Shown piece after piece: positions 1 through 10,933 of a stretch of DNA of 64,000 bases (position 1 is its first letter; each line of letters begins with the position of its first letter). Under the pieces are notes generated by a model. The model searched no databases. It was not told where the DNA came from and was given only the letters and a program-made list of their open reading frames with translations. The position numbers and the translations under genes are program-made. This stretch comes from Ramlibacter sp. Lineage in GTDB: Bacteria > Pseudomonadota > Gammaproteobacteria > Burkholderiales > Burkholderiaceae_C. The DNA lies in contig JAHBZN010000001.1 in assembly GCA_019635415.1 (NCBI GenBank), positions 1,240,001-1,304,000 on the forward strand. The letters are read 5' to 3'.

Positions 1-2883
<2,883 letters not shown>

Positions 2884-2892
2884 TCAAAACCC

Positions 2893-3339
2893 ATGAAAAT
2901 CGACGTCAAGATCCTTGATCCGCGCATGGCGGATCAGCTGCCCGCTTATGCCACGCCGGGCAGCGCGGGCCTGGACCTGCGCGCCTGCCTGGACGCGCCG
3001 CTCACGTTGGCGCCCAACGCCTGGCAACTGGTCCCCACGGGCATCGCCATCTGGCTCAAGGACCCGGGCTACGCCGCGCTGATCCTGCCGCGTTCGGGAC
3101 TGGGCCACAAGCACGGCATCGTCCTGGGCAACCTCGTGGGCCTGATCGACAGCGACTACCAGGGCCAACTCATGGTCAGCGCCTGGAACCGCAGCAGCGT
3201 CGCCTTCACGCTGGAGCCCATGGAGCGCCTGGCCCAGCTGGTGATCGTGCCGGTGCTGCAAGCGCAGTTCAGTGTGGTGCAGGAGTTCCCGCCCAGCGCG
3301 CGCGGCGAGGGCGGTTACGGCTCCACTGGCAAGGGCTGA
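2893..3339 (+). CDS. dut: Deoxyuridine 5'-triphosphate nucleotidohydrolase (dUTPase)
   Basis: dUTPase hydrolyses dUTP to dUMP and pyrophosphate, keeping uracil out of DNA and feeding thymidylate synthesis. The 148-residue protein is the standard trimeric type. Visible motifs are [13 protein letters not shown] (motif 1), [20 protein letters not shown] (motifs 2-3), WNRSS with the following hydrophobic stretch (motif 4), and the C-terminal glycine-rich arm [11 protein letters not shown] (motif 5) that closes over the nucleotide. It follows coaBC by 15 bp with no good ribosome site of its own. The coaBC-dut pairing is common in proteobacteria and supports co-transcription. Confidence 0.97.
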   Translation: MKIDVKILDPRMADQLPAYATPGSAGLDLRACLDAPLTLAPNAWQLVPTGIAIWLKDPGYAALILPRSGLGHKHGIVLGNLVGLIDSDYQGQLMVSAWNRSSVAFTLEPMERLAQLVIVPVLQAQFSVVQEFPPSARGEGGYGSTGKG

Positions 3340-3468
3340 GCAGGCCGGTGTGTCGGCCCCGTCCCACGCCAGGGCGGGCTGCGGACGCACAGCGGCTGGG
3401 GCCGCAGCCTGATGCGGTTCGTGGCGTGGCGGTTCTCTAATGAAGCATCAGCTTTCAAGGAGAACCTC

Positions 3469-3960
3469 ATGGCCCAGCCATCACGCATCGTTTCAGTCAC
3501 CTCGCTGGCCGTTCTGACAGCGGCCTTGGCGGCCTGCGGCACGCCGCAACCCCCCGCCGAGCAGGTGGTGACCTATCCGTCGACCACGACGGTGTACCCC
3601 ACGCAGCCGGCGTCGTACGTGGAGTACGGCCGTGTCTCGAACATCGAGGTCGTCCGGACCGAGGAAAAGGGCAAAGGCAGCGGTGCCGGGGCCGTGATTG
3701 GCGGCATTGCCGGCGCAGTCATCGGGCACCAGATCGGCGGTGGGTCGGGCCGTGACCTGGCCACGGCGGCAGGCGCCATTGGCGGTGCCGTGGTGGGCAA
3801 CAACGTCGAAAAGCGCAACAAGACCGAGGTGCATGAAACCTGGCGTGTGTCCGTCCAGGTCGACCGTGGAGGCTACCGCGCCTACGACATGGACAGCGCC
3901 GCCAACCTGCGCGTGGGCGACCGCGTGCGCATCGAAAACGGCCAGATCTACCGGCTTTGA
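3469..3960 (+). CDS. Glycine-zipper 2TM outer-membrane lipoprotein (SlyB/17-kDa antigen type)
   Basis: This is a 163-residue predicted lipoprotein. The signal peptide ends in a lipobox reading LAAC, giving a lipidated Cys near residue 23. A low-complexity Thr/Pro/Tyr linker follows, then a glycine-zipper segment (about residues 70-115, with GAVIGGIAGAVIGHQIGGG and AGAIGGAVVGN) typical of the Rick_17kDa_Anti/SlyB family. The C-terminal part from about 118 is a small beta-rich domain ending in VRIENGQIYRL. I chose the ATG at 3469 because AAGGAG lies 7 nt upstream and the signal peptide starts there; an in-frame start 57 bp further upstream would mask it. The family is thought to help envelope integrity, but the precise role here is unknown. 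Confidence 0.85.
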   Translation: MAQPSRIVSVTSLAVLTAALAACGTPQPPAEQVVTYPSTTTVYPTQPASYVEYGRVSNIEVVRTEEKGKGSGAGAVIGGIAGAVIGHQIGGGSGRDLATAAGAIGGAVVGNNVEKRNKTEVHETWRVSVQVDRGGYRAYDMDSAANLRVGDRVRIENGQIYRL

Positions 3961-3992
3961 GCCTTCAGGGGCCAGGCGCCGTGGTGCGCCGT

Positions 3993-4523
3993 TCAGTGCA
4001 GCAGTGAACCGCCTGGCGCCTGGGGCTGGACCTTGAAGAAACCGGTGCCGGCGGAGCCCCGGCCGATCTCTTCCTCGGTGGCTTCGCGGATGGCCTCGAC
4101 TTTCAGGTTCAGACGGATGGCAATGCCGGCCAGGGGGTGGTTGCCATCCAGCACGACATGCTCTGGATAGATCTCCGTCACCGTGTACAGGAGGTCGGCG
4201 GGGGCGTCGGGGTTGCTGCCGGGTGGCAGCCCCTCGAATGTCATGCCTTCCTCCAGTTCCTGGGGGAATCGCGAACGCGGCTCCAGGAACACCAGTTGCT
4301 CGCGGTAGTCACCGAACGCATCCTCGGGTTCCAGGTGCAGGTTCAGCCGCGCGCCGGGGCCATGGCCCTGCAGCGCCTCTTCAATCTTGGCAAGCAGGTC
4401 GGAGCCTCCCACGAGAAATTCCACGGGTTCGTCCAGAACGTCCAGGTCCTCGCCAAGCGTGTCCTTCAGGGTCCAGGTCAGCGCCACCACGCACTGGGGG
4501 GTAATTTCGGGGATCGGATTCAT
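3993..4523 (-). CDS. FKBP-type peptidyl-prolyl cis-trans isomerase (SlyD-like)
   Basis: The 176-residue protein begins MNPIPEITPQCVVALTWTL. It has the SlyD-type layout: a split FKBP fold with an inserted chaperone flap (roughly residues 70-130, containing PEDAFGDYREQLVFLEPRS) and the closing HPLAGIAIRLNLKVEAIREAT strand. It would catalyse proline isomerisation and act as a folding helper in the cytoplasm. The His/Cys-rich metal-binding tail of E. coli SlyD is missing; the tail here ends QAPGGSLLH. Its start codon is only 15 bp from the divergent start of the JmjC oxygenase gene. Confidence 0.88.
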   Translation of the reverse strand: MNPIPEITPQCVVALTWTLKDTLGEDLDVLDEPVEFLVGGSDLLAKIEEALQGHGPGARLNLHLEPEDAFGDYREQLVFLEPRSRFPQELEEGMTFEGLPPGSNPDAPADLLYTVTEIYPEHVVLDGNHPLAGIAIRLNLKVEAIREATEEEIGRGSAGTGFFKVQPQAPGGSLLH

Positions 4524-4538
4524 TGGCAGAATTGTCCC

Positions 4539-5690
4539 ATGGACATCGACACCCCTTTGCCGCTCCTGGGCGGCCTGACTCCGGCGCGCTTCATGCAGCG
4601 CCATTGGCAAAAGAAGCCCCTGCTCGTGCGGCAGGCCATTCCCGGATTGAGGCCGCTCGTGGACCGGGCCGGGCTGTTCGCGCTCGCCGCCCGGGACGAC
4701 GTGGAGTCGAGGCTGGTGGTGCAGCCACCCGCGGGCGGCGGACGCCGATCTTCCGCGCCGGGCTGGCAGATGCGCCAGGGGCCGCTGGCGCGCCGCGCCC
4801 TGCCGCCGCTGGCCACGCCCGGCTGGACCCTGCTGGTGCAGGGCATGGACCTGCACGACGACCGTGTGCACGAGCTGCTGCGGCAGTTCCGCTTCGTGCC
4901 CGATGCACGGCTGGACGATCTGATGATCAGCTACGCCACCGATCGGGGCGGCGTAGGGCCGCACTTCGACAGCTATGACGTGTTCCTGCTGCAGGCGCAG
5001 GGGCGTCGGCGCTGGCGCATTGGCCGCCAGAAGGACCTCACGCTGCGCGAAGGCATGCCGCTGAAGATCCTGGCCAATTTCGAGCCCGAGCAGGAGTTTG
5101 TGCTCGAACCCGGCGACATGCTCTACCTGCCCCCGCGCTACGCCCACGACGGCATTGCCGAGGGCGAATGCCAGACCTACTCCATCGGGTTTCGCGCACC
5201 GGCGCGTGGCGAACTGGCCCGCGAACTGCTGCAGCGCGCGGCCGACGACGCGCCGGACGCCGTGGGCGATGCCCTGTACCGTGATCCGGCCCAGCCGGCG
5301 GTCTCCGCGCCCGGTGCGATCCCGGCCGCACTGCACGGCTTTGCACGTGCCGCGCTGCAGGCCGTGCTGGAGGAGCCGAAGGCGCTGGAACGCGCGTTGG
5401 GGGAGTACCTGACCGAGCCCAAGGCGAGCGTCTGGTTCGAGCCCGCGCCAGGATCCCGGGGCAGCGGCGCCCTCGTGCTGGACCGGCGCACGCGCATGAT
5501 GCATGACGCGCACCACGTGTTCATCAACGGGGAAAGCTATCTCGCTTCGGGACGCGACGCCACGCTGATGCGCCAGCTTGCCGATACGCGGCAGCTTGCA
5601 GCCCGTCAGGTGGCCCGCGCCAGCGAGGGCGCCCGTTCGCTGTTGCAGGGCTGGTGCGAGGCAGGCTGGCTGCATGCCGTGCAGGAGTAG
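4539..5690 (+). CDS. roxA: JmjC/cupin ribosomal oxygenase (RoxA/YcfD-like protein arginine hydroxylase)
   Basis: The 383-residue protein fits the bacterial ribosomal oxygenase family, Fe(II)/2-oxoglutarate enzymes; E. coli YcfD/RoxA hydroxylates an arginine of ribosomal protein L16. The N-terminus has FMQRHWQKKPLLVRQAIPG, a hallmark of the group. The facial triad is visible as HxD in VGPHFDSYDVFLLQ (around residues 145-152) and a distal His in YLPPRYAHDGIAEG (about 205). A winged-helix-like C-terminal part follows. The ATG at 4539 is chosen because the conserved N-terminal motif starts shortly after it. The L16 substrate is inferred from the family. Confidence 0.88.
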   Translation: MDIDTPLPLLGGLTPARFMQRHWQKKPLLVRQAIPGLRPLVDRAGLFALAARDDVESRLVVQPPAGGGRRSSAPGWQMRQGPLARRALPPLATPGWTLLVQGMDLHDDRVHELLRQFRFVPDARLDDLMISYATDRGGVGPHFDSYDVFLLQAQGRRRWRIGRQKDLTLREGMPLKILANFEPEQEFVLEPGDMLYLPPRYAHDGIAEGECQTYSIGFRAPARGELARELLQRAADDAPDAVGDALYRDPAQPAVSAPGAIPAALHGFARAALQAVLEEPKALERALGEYLTEPKASVWFEPAPGSRGSGALVLDRRTRMMHDAHHVFINGESYLASGRDATLMRQLADTRQLAARQVARASEGARSLLQGWCEAGWLHAVQE

Positions 5691-5695
5691 TCGCC

Positions 5696-6196
5696 ATGGA
5701 AACACCCGAGCCACAAGCCTTGCCCGCGGGCCGCATTGAGGGCCGCACCGAGTTCCAGCAGAGCGTACGCGACGCGCTGGCCTGCGCGGCACGCGAAGGC
5801 TGGCGTGAGCTGATCCTGAGCGATGCCGACTTTGCCGACTGGCCGCTGGGGGAGCGGGCCGTGGCCGAGTCGCTGCAGGCCTGGTCGGCCACGGGGCGGC
5901 ATGTGACCCTGCTGGCCCGCCGCTATGACGAGGTGATCCGCCAGCATGCGCGTTTCGTGACCTGGCGCAAGACCTGGAGCCACATCATCGAATGCCGGGC
6001 CTGCTCGGCGGCTGACCCGCTGGAGATCCCCAGCGCCATCTGGAGTCCCGCCTGGGCGCTGCAGCGGCTGGACCCGGTGCGCTGCACGGGTTTTTGCGGC
6101 CCGGAGCCCGAACGGCGGCTGCAGTTGCGCGAGTCACTGGCCGAGTGGCTGGGTCGCAGCGCGCCCGCCTTTCCGGCATCCACGCTGGGTTTGTAA
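5696..6196 (+). CDS. Conserved hypothetical protein
   Basis: This 166-residue soluble protein has no signal peptide or membrane segment and I do not recognise its family. It starts 5 bp after the stop of the JmjC gene, so it is probably co-transcribed and perhaps translationally coupled. Visible features are an N-terminal region starting near GRIEGRTEFQQSVRDALA, a central acidic stretch ELILSDADFADWPLGERAV, and a middle part with HIIECRACSAAD and RCTGFCGPEPERR containing four cysteines. The pattern of an N-terminal helix pair followed by a region predicted to bind a partner does not point to an enzyme. Confidence 0.75.
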   Translation: METPEPQALPAGRIEGRTEFQQSVRDALACAAREGWRELILSDADFADWPLGERAVAESLQAWSATGRHVTLLARRYDEVIRQHARFVTWRKTWSHIIECRACSAADPLEIPSAIWSPAWALQRLDPVRCTGFCGPEPERRLQLRESLAEWLGRSAPAFPASTLGL

Positions 6197-6223
6197 TAAA
6201 GCCACAAGCCACGCCGTCAGGGT

Positions 6224-6254
6224 TTGCAAGGCTTGCGCTCTTTCGACATATAAT
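6224..6254 (+). promoter_or_regulatory. Promoter of the Ala/Pro-rich lipoprotein gene
   Basis: A perfect TATAAT (6249-6254) has a TTGCAA hexamer at 6224-6229, a 19-bp spacer. This is the best sigma-70-like promoter in the window. Transcription would start near 6261 and give a leader of about 105 nt before the ATG at 6367. Confidence 0.6.
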
Positions 6255-6319
6255 TTAAGGCTGAACATGGTGAACTCGAGTCAACCGCGTTCAGTCAAAG
6301 CAACCGCAGCGTTGCAGTG

Positions 6320-6337
6320 ACAATTTTCGGAAATTGT
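6320..6337 (+). promoter_or_regulatory. 5'-leader hairpin of the Ala/Pro-rich lipoprotein mRNA
   Basis: A perfect 7-bp inverted repeat (ACAATTT, loop TCGG, AAATTGT) lies in the long leader, 29 nt before the start codon and clear of the AAGGAA ribosome site. It could stabilise the transcript or influence translation. Confidence 0.5.
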
Positions 6338-6366
6338 TCCATCTCGCAAAACCAAGGAAACCTGAA

Positions 6367-6642
6367 ATGAATAAATCGCTTGTCCTGGCGGCCCTGATTG
6401 CTGCTGCCGCGCTGGCTGCCTGCGGCAAAAAGGAAGAACCGGCTCCCGCGCCCGCACCGGCTCCCGCCGCTGCTCCGGCTCCCGCTCCGGCTGCTCCCGC
6501 TCCTGAAGCCGCTGCTTCGGGCGCTGCCCCCGCTGCTGCTGCCGCTTCCGAGCCGGCCGCCATGCCGTCCGCTGCCGCTGCGGTCGACGCTGCTGCCGAA
6601 GCCGCCAAGAAGGCTGCTGAAGCTGCTGCTCCCAAGAAGTAA
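6367..6642 (+). CDS. Small Ala/Pro-rich lipoprotein
   Basis: This is a 91-residue predicted lipoprotein: a short hydrophobic signal ([19 protein letters not shown]) with lipobox LAAC, then GKKEEP and about 70 residues made almost entirely of Ala and Pro (an extended PAPAP run followed by an Ala-rich segment ending EAAKKAAEAAAPKK). The first half should be an extended polyproline-like linker and the second a helix. The lone gene has its own strong-looking promoter, long leader, ribosome site (AAGGAA) and a textbook terminator, the pattern of an abundant monocistronic mRNA, as for small envelope lipoproteins. Its function is unknown; a structural periplasmic or peptidoglycan-contacting role is a guess. 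Confidence 0.82.
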   Translation: MNKSLVLAALIAAAALAACGKKEEPAPAPAPAPAAAPAPAPAAPAPEAAASGAAPAAAAASEPAAMPSAAAAVDAAAEAAKKAAEAAAPKK

Positions 6643-6661
6643 AGCGAATTCCGGTTTACTG

Positions 6662-6686
6662 AAAAGCCACCTTCGGGTGGCTTTTT
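6662..6686 (+). terminator. Intrinsic terminator after the Ala/Pro-rich lipoprotein gene
   Basis: A ten-bp perfect stem (AAAAGCCACC / GGTGGCTTTT) with a TTCG tetraloop followed by a T run, 20 bp after the stop codon. Because the A and T runs are symmetrical it can also serve the minus-strand MBL gene that ends at 6709. Confidence 0.93.
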
Positions 6687-6708
6687 GCATTGGGTGGTCG
6701 GCTGCGAG

Positions 6709-7485
6709 TCAGACCCCGAACCAGTCTCCGCTGCCGGCGGCATCGGCCACGGCGATGTCAGCCGGCTCGCAGCCCAGGCCGGCCGCCAGGCTCTGGCGTG
6801 CCAGTTCGGGCCGGTTGTTCTGCTGGCTCAAATGGGCGGCCACGACCTGCCGGAGGCCAGGATGGTGCACGGCTTGCGCGATGTCCGCGGCGGCCTGGTT
6901 GGCCAGGTGGCCCCACAGGCCGCCGACGCGGCGTTTGAGGAAGGGCGGGTAGCTGCCACCGGCCAGCAGGTCAGGGTCGTGGTTGCATTCGAGCAGCAAG
7001 GCCTGGCAGCCGGCGAGCCGCTGCAGAACATAGGCCGTGGCATGGCCCAGGTCGGTCAGCACGCCCAGGGTACGGGCGCCATCGGAGCAGGTTAATTGCA
7101 GGGGCTCGCGCGCGTCGTGCGGTACGGTGAATGGCAGCAGCGTCAGTTCGCCAACCTCGATCGGCTCCGCATCGCGGGCGACGCGCAGCAGGCCGTCCAG
7201 GTCCGGCTCGCGCAGTGCCACGTGGGTGCCGCGGCTCATCCAGACCGGCTTGCGCCAGCGCCGCGCGAAGGCCGCCGCGCAGCCCACGTGATCGCTGTGT
7301 TCGTGCGTGATGAACAACGCGTCGATGTCGCCGGCGGCCAGGCCGGCGCGGGCCAGCCGCGCGTCCAGCTGGCGGATGCCCAGGCCGCAGTCGATCAGCA
7401 GGCGGGAGGTGGTGGTGCCGCTATGGGCCTCCACCAGGGTGGCATTGCCGGTGCTGCCGCTGCCCAGGCTCCTGAATCTCAGCAT
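6709..7485 (-). CDS. MBL-fold metallohydrolase (YycJ/WalJ-like)
   Basis: The 258-residue protein opens with MLRFRSLGSGSTGNATLVE, the N-terminal signature of the YycJ/WalJ-type beta-lactamase-fold group, and carries the zinc motif HEHSDH near residue 61. Later metal ligands sit in LTDLGHAT and LECNHDPDLL. Such proteins are predicted metal-dependent hydrolases, and some act as 5'-3' exonucleases. It lies 15 bp downstream of bamC on the minus strand, the last gene of the dapA-bamC train. Substrate cannot be told from sequence. Confidence 0.88.
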   Translation of the reverse strand: MLRFRSLGSGSTGNATLVEAHSGTTTSRLLIDCGLGIRQLDARLARAGLAAGDIDALFITHEHSDHVGCAAAFARRWRKPVWMSRGTHVALREPDLDGLLRVARDAEPIEVGELTLLPFTVPHDAREPLQLTCSDGARTLGVLTDLGHATAYVLQRLAGCQALLLECNHDPDLLAGGSYPPFLKRRVGGLWGHLANQAAADIAQAVHHPGLRQVVAAHLSQQNNRPELARQSLAAGLGCEPADIAVADAAGSGDWFGV

Positions 7486-7500
7486 GGGCGGCGGCGGGGA

Positions 7501-8580
7501 CTAGCGCAGGTCGTCGGCGATGACCTTGACGATGCGCTGGGCGTTGGCGGAAGCCTCGGGAGCGCCGTTGGCGTCGAGCACCGACACCGTGGTGGACTCC
7601 CCCTGGCTCTTGAGGTTGATGCGCAGTTTGAGCGGCGGCTTGACCGGTCCGGACGAGCTGAACAGCTTGCCGAAGAAGCCGGGCTCCTTCTTGTCGGGGT
7701 TGGGCTCGACGTAGCGCACGAAATAGGTGCCCTGGCTGCGGTCGCGGTCCTCGACGGTAAAGCCGGTACGGTCCAGCGTCAGGCCCACGCGCCGCCAGGC
7801 GCGATCAAAGCCCTCGTCCACCACCACCACGGGCTGGTTGCCCACCGTGGCCACTCGCGACGTGGGCTTGGTGGCGCCGGTGGCGATCAGGGCCTTCGAC
7901 TGCTCCTGGGGCACGCCGAGCTTGACCATCAGGCGGCGCAGGAACTCGGCTTCAAGTTCCGGGTCGGACGGACGCGGCTGCCAGACGGTCTGGTCTTTCT
8001 GCGTGTTGCTGTAGACCTCCATCATGCCGCGGTGGCTGATGTAGATCTCGGTGCCGCCGCTGGCGGTGCGCTCCAGGCGCGTGCGGAAGCGGTCGCGCTC
8101 GCTGGTGGAGTAGAGCGAGTCGAACACCTTGCCCAGCGCGTTGCGGATGAAGTCCTGGGGCAGCTTGGCGCGGTTTTCGGCCCAGTCCGTTTCCATGATG
8201 CCGAGACTGGCCTGGTCCAGCGTGAGCAGGAACCCGTTTTCCTGCCAGAAGTCGCGGATCGGGCCCCAGAGCTGGTCGGCCGGTCGGCTCACCACCAGCC
8301 AGCGCTGGTTGCCGTCGCGCTCGATGCGCACGTCGCCCAGCGTGGAAGCGGCCGTGGGCGCACCGGGCACGGCCTGGCCGGCCTGGTAGCTGTTGGCCGT
8401 CACGGCGCCGCCGGGCACCACGTAACGCGTGTCGCGCGAGAGCTGCGTCAGGTCCGGCGGCACTTCGAGCGAGGTGCCGCGGCTGGCGCTCTTGTAGTCG
8501 ATCTTGTCGCTTTCAAAGGTGCTGCAGGCAGCCAGCGACACCGACAGGGCCAGCAGCCCGAATCTTGCGATGTTCTTCAC
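7501..8580 (-). CDS. bamC: Outer membrane assembly lipoprotein BamC (NlpB)
   Basis: BamC is a lipoprotein accessory of the beta-barrel assembly machine. The 359-residue product starts at a GTG (8580) preceded by AAGAGGA. The signal peptide ends at lipobox LAAC, followed by the characteristic unstructured segment with SASRGTSLEVPPDLTQL, and then two helix-grip domains separated near residue 220. The first contains LGIMETDWAENRAKLPQDF; the second is a related fold. It follows dapA by 26 bp, the same dapA-nlpB order as in E. coli. An upstream in-frame ATG overlaps dapA and lacks a signal peptide, so it was rejected. Confidence 0.92.
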   Translation of the reverse strand: MKNIARFGLLALSVSLAACSTFESDKIDYKSASRGTSLEVPPDLTQLSRDTRYVVPGGAVTANSYQAGQAVPGAPTAASTLGDVRIERDGNQRWLVVSRPADQLWGPIRDFWQENGFLLTLDQASLGIMETDWAENRAKLPQDFIRNALGKVFDSLYSTSERDRFRTRLERTASGGTEIYISHRGMMEVYSNTQKDQTVWQPRPSDPELEAEFLRRLMVKLGVPQEQSKALIATGATKPTSRVATVGNQPVVVVDEGFDRAWRRVGLTLDRTGFTVEDRDRSQGTYFVRYVEPNPDKKEPGFFGKLFSSSGPVKPPLKLRINLKSQGESTTVSVLDANGAPEASANAQRIVKVIADDLR

Positions 8581-8606
8581 GTAGGGATCCTCTTGATGAT
8601 TCGGGT

Positions 8607-9497
8607 TCAGGCGGCCAGCAGTCCGCTGGCGCGCAGCGCGCCTTCCACCACCGCCTCGTTGGCCGTTGCCAGCGGGGTCATGGGCAGTCGCATGGTGCCG
8701 CCGCACAGGCCCATGCGGGCCATGGCCCACTTGAGCGGAATCGGGTTGGCCTCGACGAACAGGTGCCTGTGCACGGGCATGAGCTTGAACTGGATGTCCA
8801 TGGCACGCCGGGCGTCACCGGCCGTGGCCGCCACGCACAGCTCGTGCATCAGGCGCGGCGCGATGTTGGCCGTGACGCTCACGTTGCCCTGGCCACCGCA
8901 CAGCATGAGTGCGACCGCGGTGGGGTCGTCGCCCGAGTAGATGGCGAAGCCCTTGGGCACATCGCGGATCAGCCACTGCGCGCGCTCGATGTTGCCGGTG
9001 GCTTCCTTGATGCCGACGATGCCGGGCACCTGCGCCAGGCGCAGCACGGTGTCGTGCGCCATGTCGGCCACGGTACGCCCGGGCACGTTGTACAGCACCG
9101 TGGGGAGATCGCCGACGGCTTCGGCGATGGCCTTGAAGTGCTGGTACTGGCCCTCCTGCGTGGGCTTGTTGTAGTAGGGGACCACCTGCAGCTGGCAGTC
9201 GGCGCCGACCTTCTTGGCAAAGCGTGCCAGCTCGATCGCCTCGGCCGTGGAGTTGGCGCCGCAGCCGGCCATGATGGGCACGCGCTTGTTGGCCTGCTCC
9301 ACCGACACGCGGATGATTTCGCAGTGCTCGTCCACGTTGACCGTGGGTGATTCGCCGGTGGTGCCGACCACGCCAATGCAGTCGGTGCCTTCGGCAATGT
9401 GCCAGTCAATGAGCTTGCGCAGGGTGGGGTAGTCCACGCTGCCGTCTTCGTGCATCGGGGTGACGAGCGCCACGATGCTGCCTGTAATCGGTGTCAT
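8607..9497 (-). CDS. dapA: 4-hydroxy-tetrahydrodipicolinate synthase
   Basis: DapA condenses pyruvate with aspartate semialdehyde, the committed step of the diaminopimelate/lysine pathway. The 296 residues match the family length. Visible features are the N-terminal [18 protein letters not shown], the GTTGESPTV loop, the catalytic tyrosine in [10 protein letters not shown] and the Schiff-base lysine in [11 protein letters not shown]. It lies between a methyltransferase gene (35 bp upstream) and bamC. Diaminopimelate for peptidoglycan links it to the envelope genes around it. Confidence 0.97.
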   Translation of the reverse strand: MTPITGSIVALVTPMHEDGSVDYPTLRKLIDWHIAEGTDCIGVVGTTGESPTVNVDEHCEIIRVSVEQANKRVPIMAGCGANSTAEAIELARFAKKVGADCQLQVVPYYNKPTQEGQYQHFKAIAEAVGDLPTVLYNVPGRTVADMAHDTVLRLAQVPGIVGIKEATGNIERAQWLIRDVPKGFAIYSGDDPTAVALMLCGGQGNVSVTANIAPRLMHELCVAATAGDARRAMDIQFKLMPVHRHLFVEANPIPLKWAMARMGLCGGTMRLPMTPLATANEAVVEGALRASGLLAA

Positions 9498-9531
9498 GTC
9501 CGCAGTTCTGAACGGGAAAGAAGCATTCTAA

Positions 9532-10068
9532 CTAGAGCGGATGTCGCGCCAGGGGGTCCTCGGGCACCGGCCGCACCGCCACGATGCGCTGGATGAAGCG
9601 CGCCGGGCGGTCGAGAAAGCCATCCTCGTAGGCCACCACCCGCAGCTCTGCGCAGGCGCGGAGCAGCTCGCCCGGCTGCAGCAGGAAGTCGGGCCGCGAG
9701 GGCTTGCCCACGGTTTCATTGCCCGCGGCGAAGGTTTCGTAGATCAACACGCCCCCAGGCGCCAAGCTGTCGACGATGACGGGCAGCAGCGGCCGCCACA
9801 GGTAGTGCGTCACCACCACGGCGCCGAAACGCCGCCTCTTGAACGGCCAGGGGCCCCCCTCGATGTCGGCGAGCACCGCTTCGCCCAGGTCTGCTATGGA
9901 TTCGATAGCGTCAGGTGACCGGTCCACGCCGACTACCGGGTGATTTCGTTCGTGAAACCAGCGCAGATGACGGCCCATGCCACAGGCCACGTCCAGGACC
10001 GTGGCACCGGCGGGCACCAGGTGCGACCAGCGCCGGACCCAGGCGGAAGGGGTGTCGCTGGCGTGCAT
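9532..10068 (-). CDS. SAM-dependent methyltransferase (class I)
   Basis: The 178-residue protein has the class I methyltransferase core: motif I as VLDVACGMGRHLRWF (around residues 24-38), the acidic end of strand 2 in PVVGVDRSPDAIES, and motif IV-like GAVVVTHYLWRPLLP. This small type resembles tellurite-resistance TehB or ubiquinone-type methyltransferases, but the substrate is unknown. Its ATG overlaps the SDR stop (TGATG), indicating translational coupling. The segment coding for VVGVDRSPDAIESIA resembles a degenerate copy of the dispersed repeat (9892-9946). Confidence 0.85.
   Translation of the reverse strand: MHASDTPSAWVRRWSHLVPAGATVLDVACGMGRHLRWFHERNHPVVGVDRSPDAIESIADLGEAVLADIEGGPWPFKRRRFGAVVVTHYLWRPLLPVIVDSLAPGGVLIYETFAAGNETVGKPSRPDFLLQPGELLRACAELRVVAYEDGFLDRPARFIQRIVAVRPVPEDPLARHPL
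9892..9946 (+). repeat. Dispersed palindromic repeat, copy 2 (degenerate, inside methyltransferase gene)
   Basis: GCTATGGATTCGATAGC forms a 5-bp inverted repeat (GCTAT/ATAGC) and is followed by GTGACC and finally TGATTT at the same distances as in the comEC copy. Much of the 3' half is diverged, and it coincides with a conserved methyltransferase motif, so this is the least certain copy. Confidence 0.4.
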
Positions 10069-10880
10069 CAGCCGGGCTTGACCTCGTCCTTCAGTGCCGC
10101 CAGGGCCATCTTTTCGACCAGACCTGGCGCGATCAGCTTGATCAGGCGCCCCAGCTTGCCCTTGACTGTCATGACCACTTCACGCTCACGCCGGTTCATG
10201 CCGTCCAGAATCAGGCGGGCGCATTCCTCGACGCTCATGGCATCGTCTTCCTTGAGGCCGCTCGAACCGGCGGCCACGCCGGCGGCGTTGTAGCCCCGGT
10301 AGCGGATCTGCGTCGCTACCACGCCGGGATAGGCGGTGGTCACGGCCACGCCGGCACTCTGGAGCTCGGCGCGCAGCGCCTCGAAAAAGCCGGTCATGGC
10401 GAACTTGGTGGCGCTGTATGCGGTCCGTCCAGGCACCCCCACCAGGCCGGCCAGCGACGAGACCGCCACGATCTGCCCACGCGCCGTCTTGAGGTGCGGC
10501 AGGGCGGCGTGGGTGCACCACACGCTGCCCCAGAGGTTGACGCGCATGAGTTGCTCGTACCAGCCCAGGTCCTCGGCCTTGACCTCGGAGAACAGCGCCT
10601 GGGCCGATACGCCGGCGTTGTTGATCAGGACGTCGATGCCCCCAAAACCCTCGACGGCAGCCGCCACCAGCGCCCGGCACTGGGCCTCGTCCGCCACATC
10701 GGTCTTCACGACCAACGCCTGCGCGCCCAGCGCGGAACATTGGTCGGCCACGGCCTTCAGCGCCTGCTCGTTGCGGGCCGCCAGCACCAGGGCCATCTGC
10801 GCGCCGTGCGCCTGGGCAAGTTGACGTGCCATTTCTGCGCCGATGCCGTCGGAGGCACCGGTGATCACTATTTTTTTCAT
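10068..10880 (-). CDS. Short-chain dehydrogenase/reductase
   Basis: The 270-residue classical SDR has the NAD(P)-binding motif TGASDGIGAEM (residues 7-17), NNAGVSA, the catalytic Ser in VAVSSLAG and YxxxK in AYSATKF. It should be an NAD(P)-dependent oxidoreductase of unknown substrate; the C-terminal membrane-leaning helix (LGRLIKLIAPGLVEKMAL) is frequent in SDRs acting on lipids or retinol-like substrates. The ATG at 10880 fits the family N-terminus MKKIVITGAS; an open extension upstream has no homology to the fold. The start codon lies inside a dispersed repeat (10867-10920). Its stop overlaps the methyltransferase ATG. Confidence 0.9.
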   Translation of the reverse strand: MKKIVITGASDGIGAEMARQLAQAHGAQMALVLAARNEQALKAVADQCSALGAQALVVKTDVADEAQCRALVAAAVEGFGGIDVLINNAGVSAQALFSEVKAEDLGWYEQLMRVNLWGSVWCTHAALPHLKTARGQIVAVSSLAGLVGVPGRTAYSATKFAMTGFFEALRAELQSAGVAVTTAYPGVVATQIRYRGYNAAGVAAGSSGLKEDDAMSVEECARLILDGMNRREREVVMTVKGKLGRLIKLIAPGLVEKMALAALKDEVKPG

Positions 10881-10920
10881 AGCAGACTGTGCTGGTAAGA
10901 CAAGGGCTGGCGCCCGCTTT
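10867..10920 (+). repeat. Dispersed palindromic repeat, copy 3 (contains SDR start codon)
   Basis: The plus strand reads ACTATTTTTTTCATAGCA, then GTGCTGG, then CAAGGGCTGGCGCCCG, matching element by element (same 50-bp core length) the comEC copy. The SDR ATG is the CAT within the first palindromic arm, read on the other strand. Confidence 0.6.
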
Positions 10921-10933
10921 GGCTTGAAATGCC

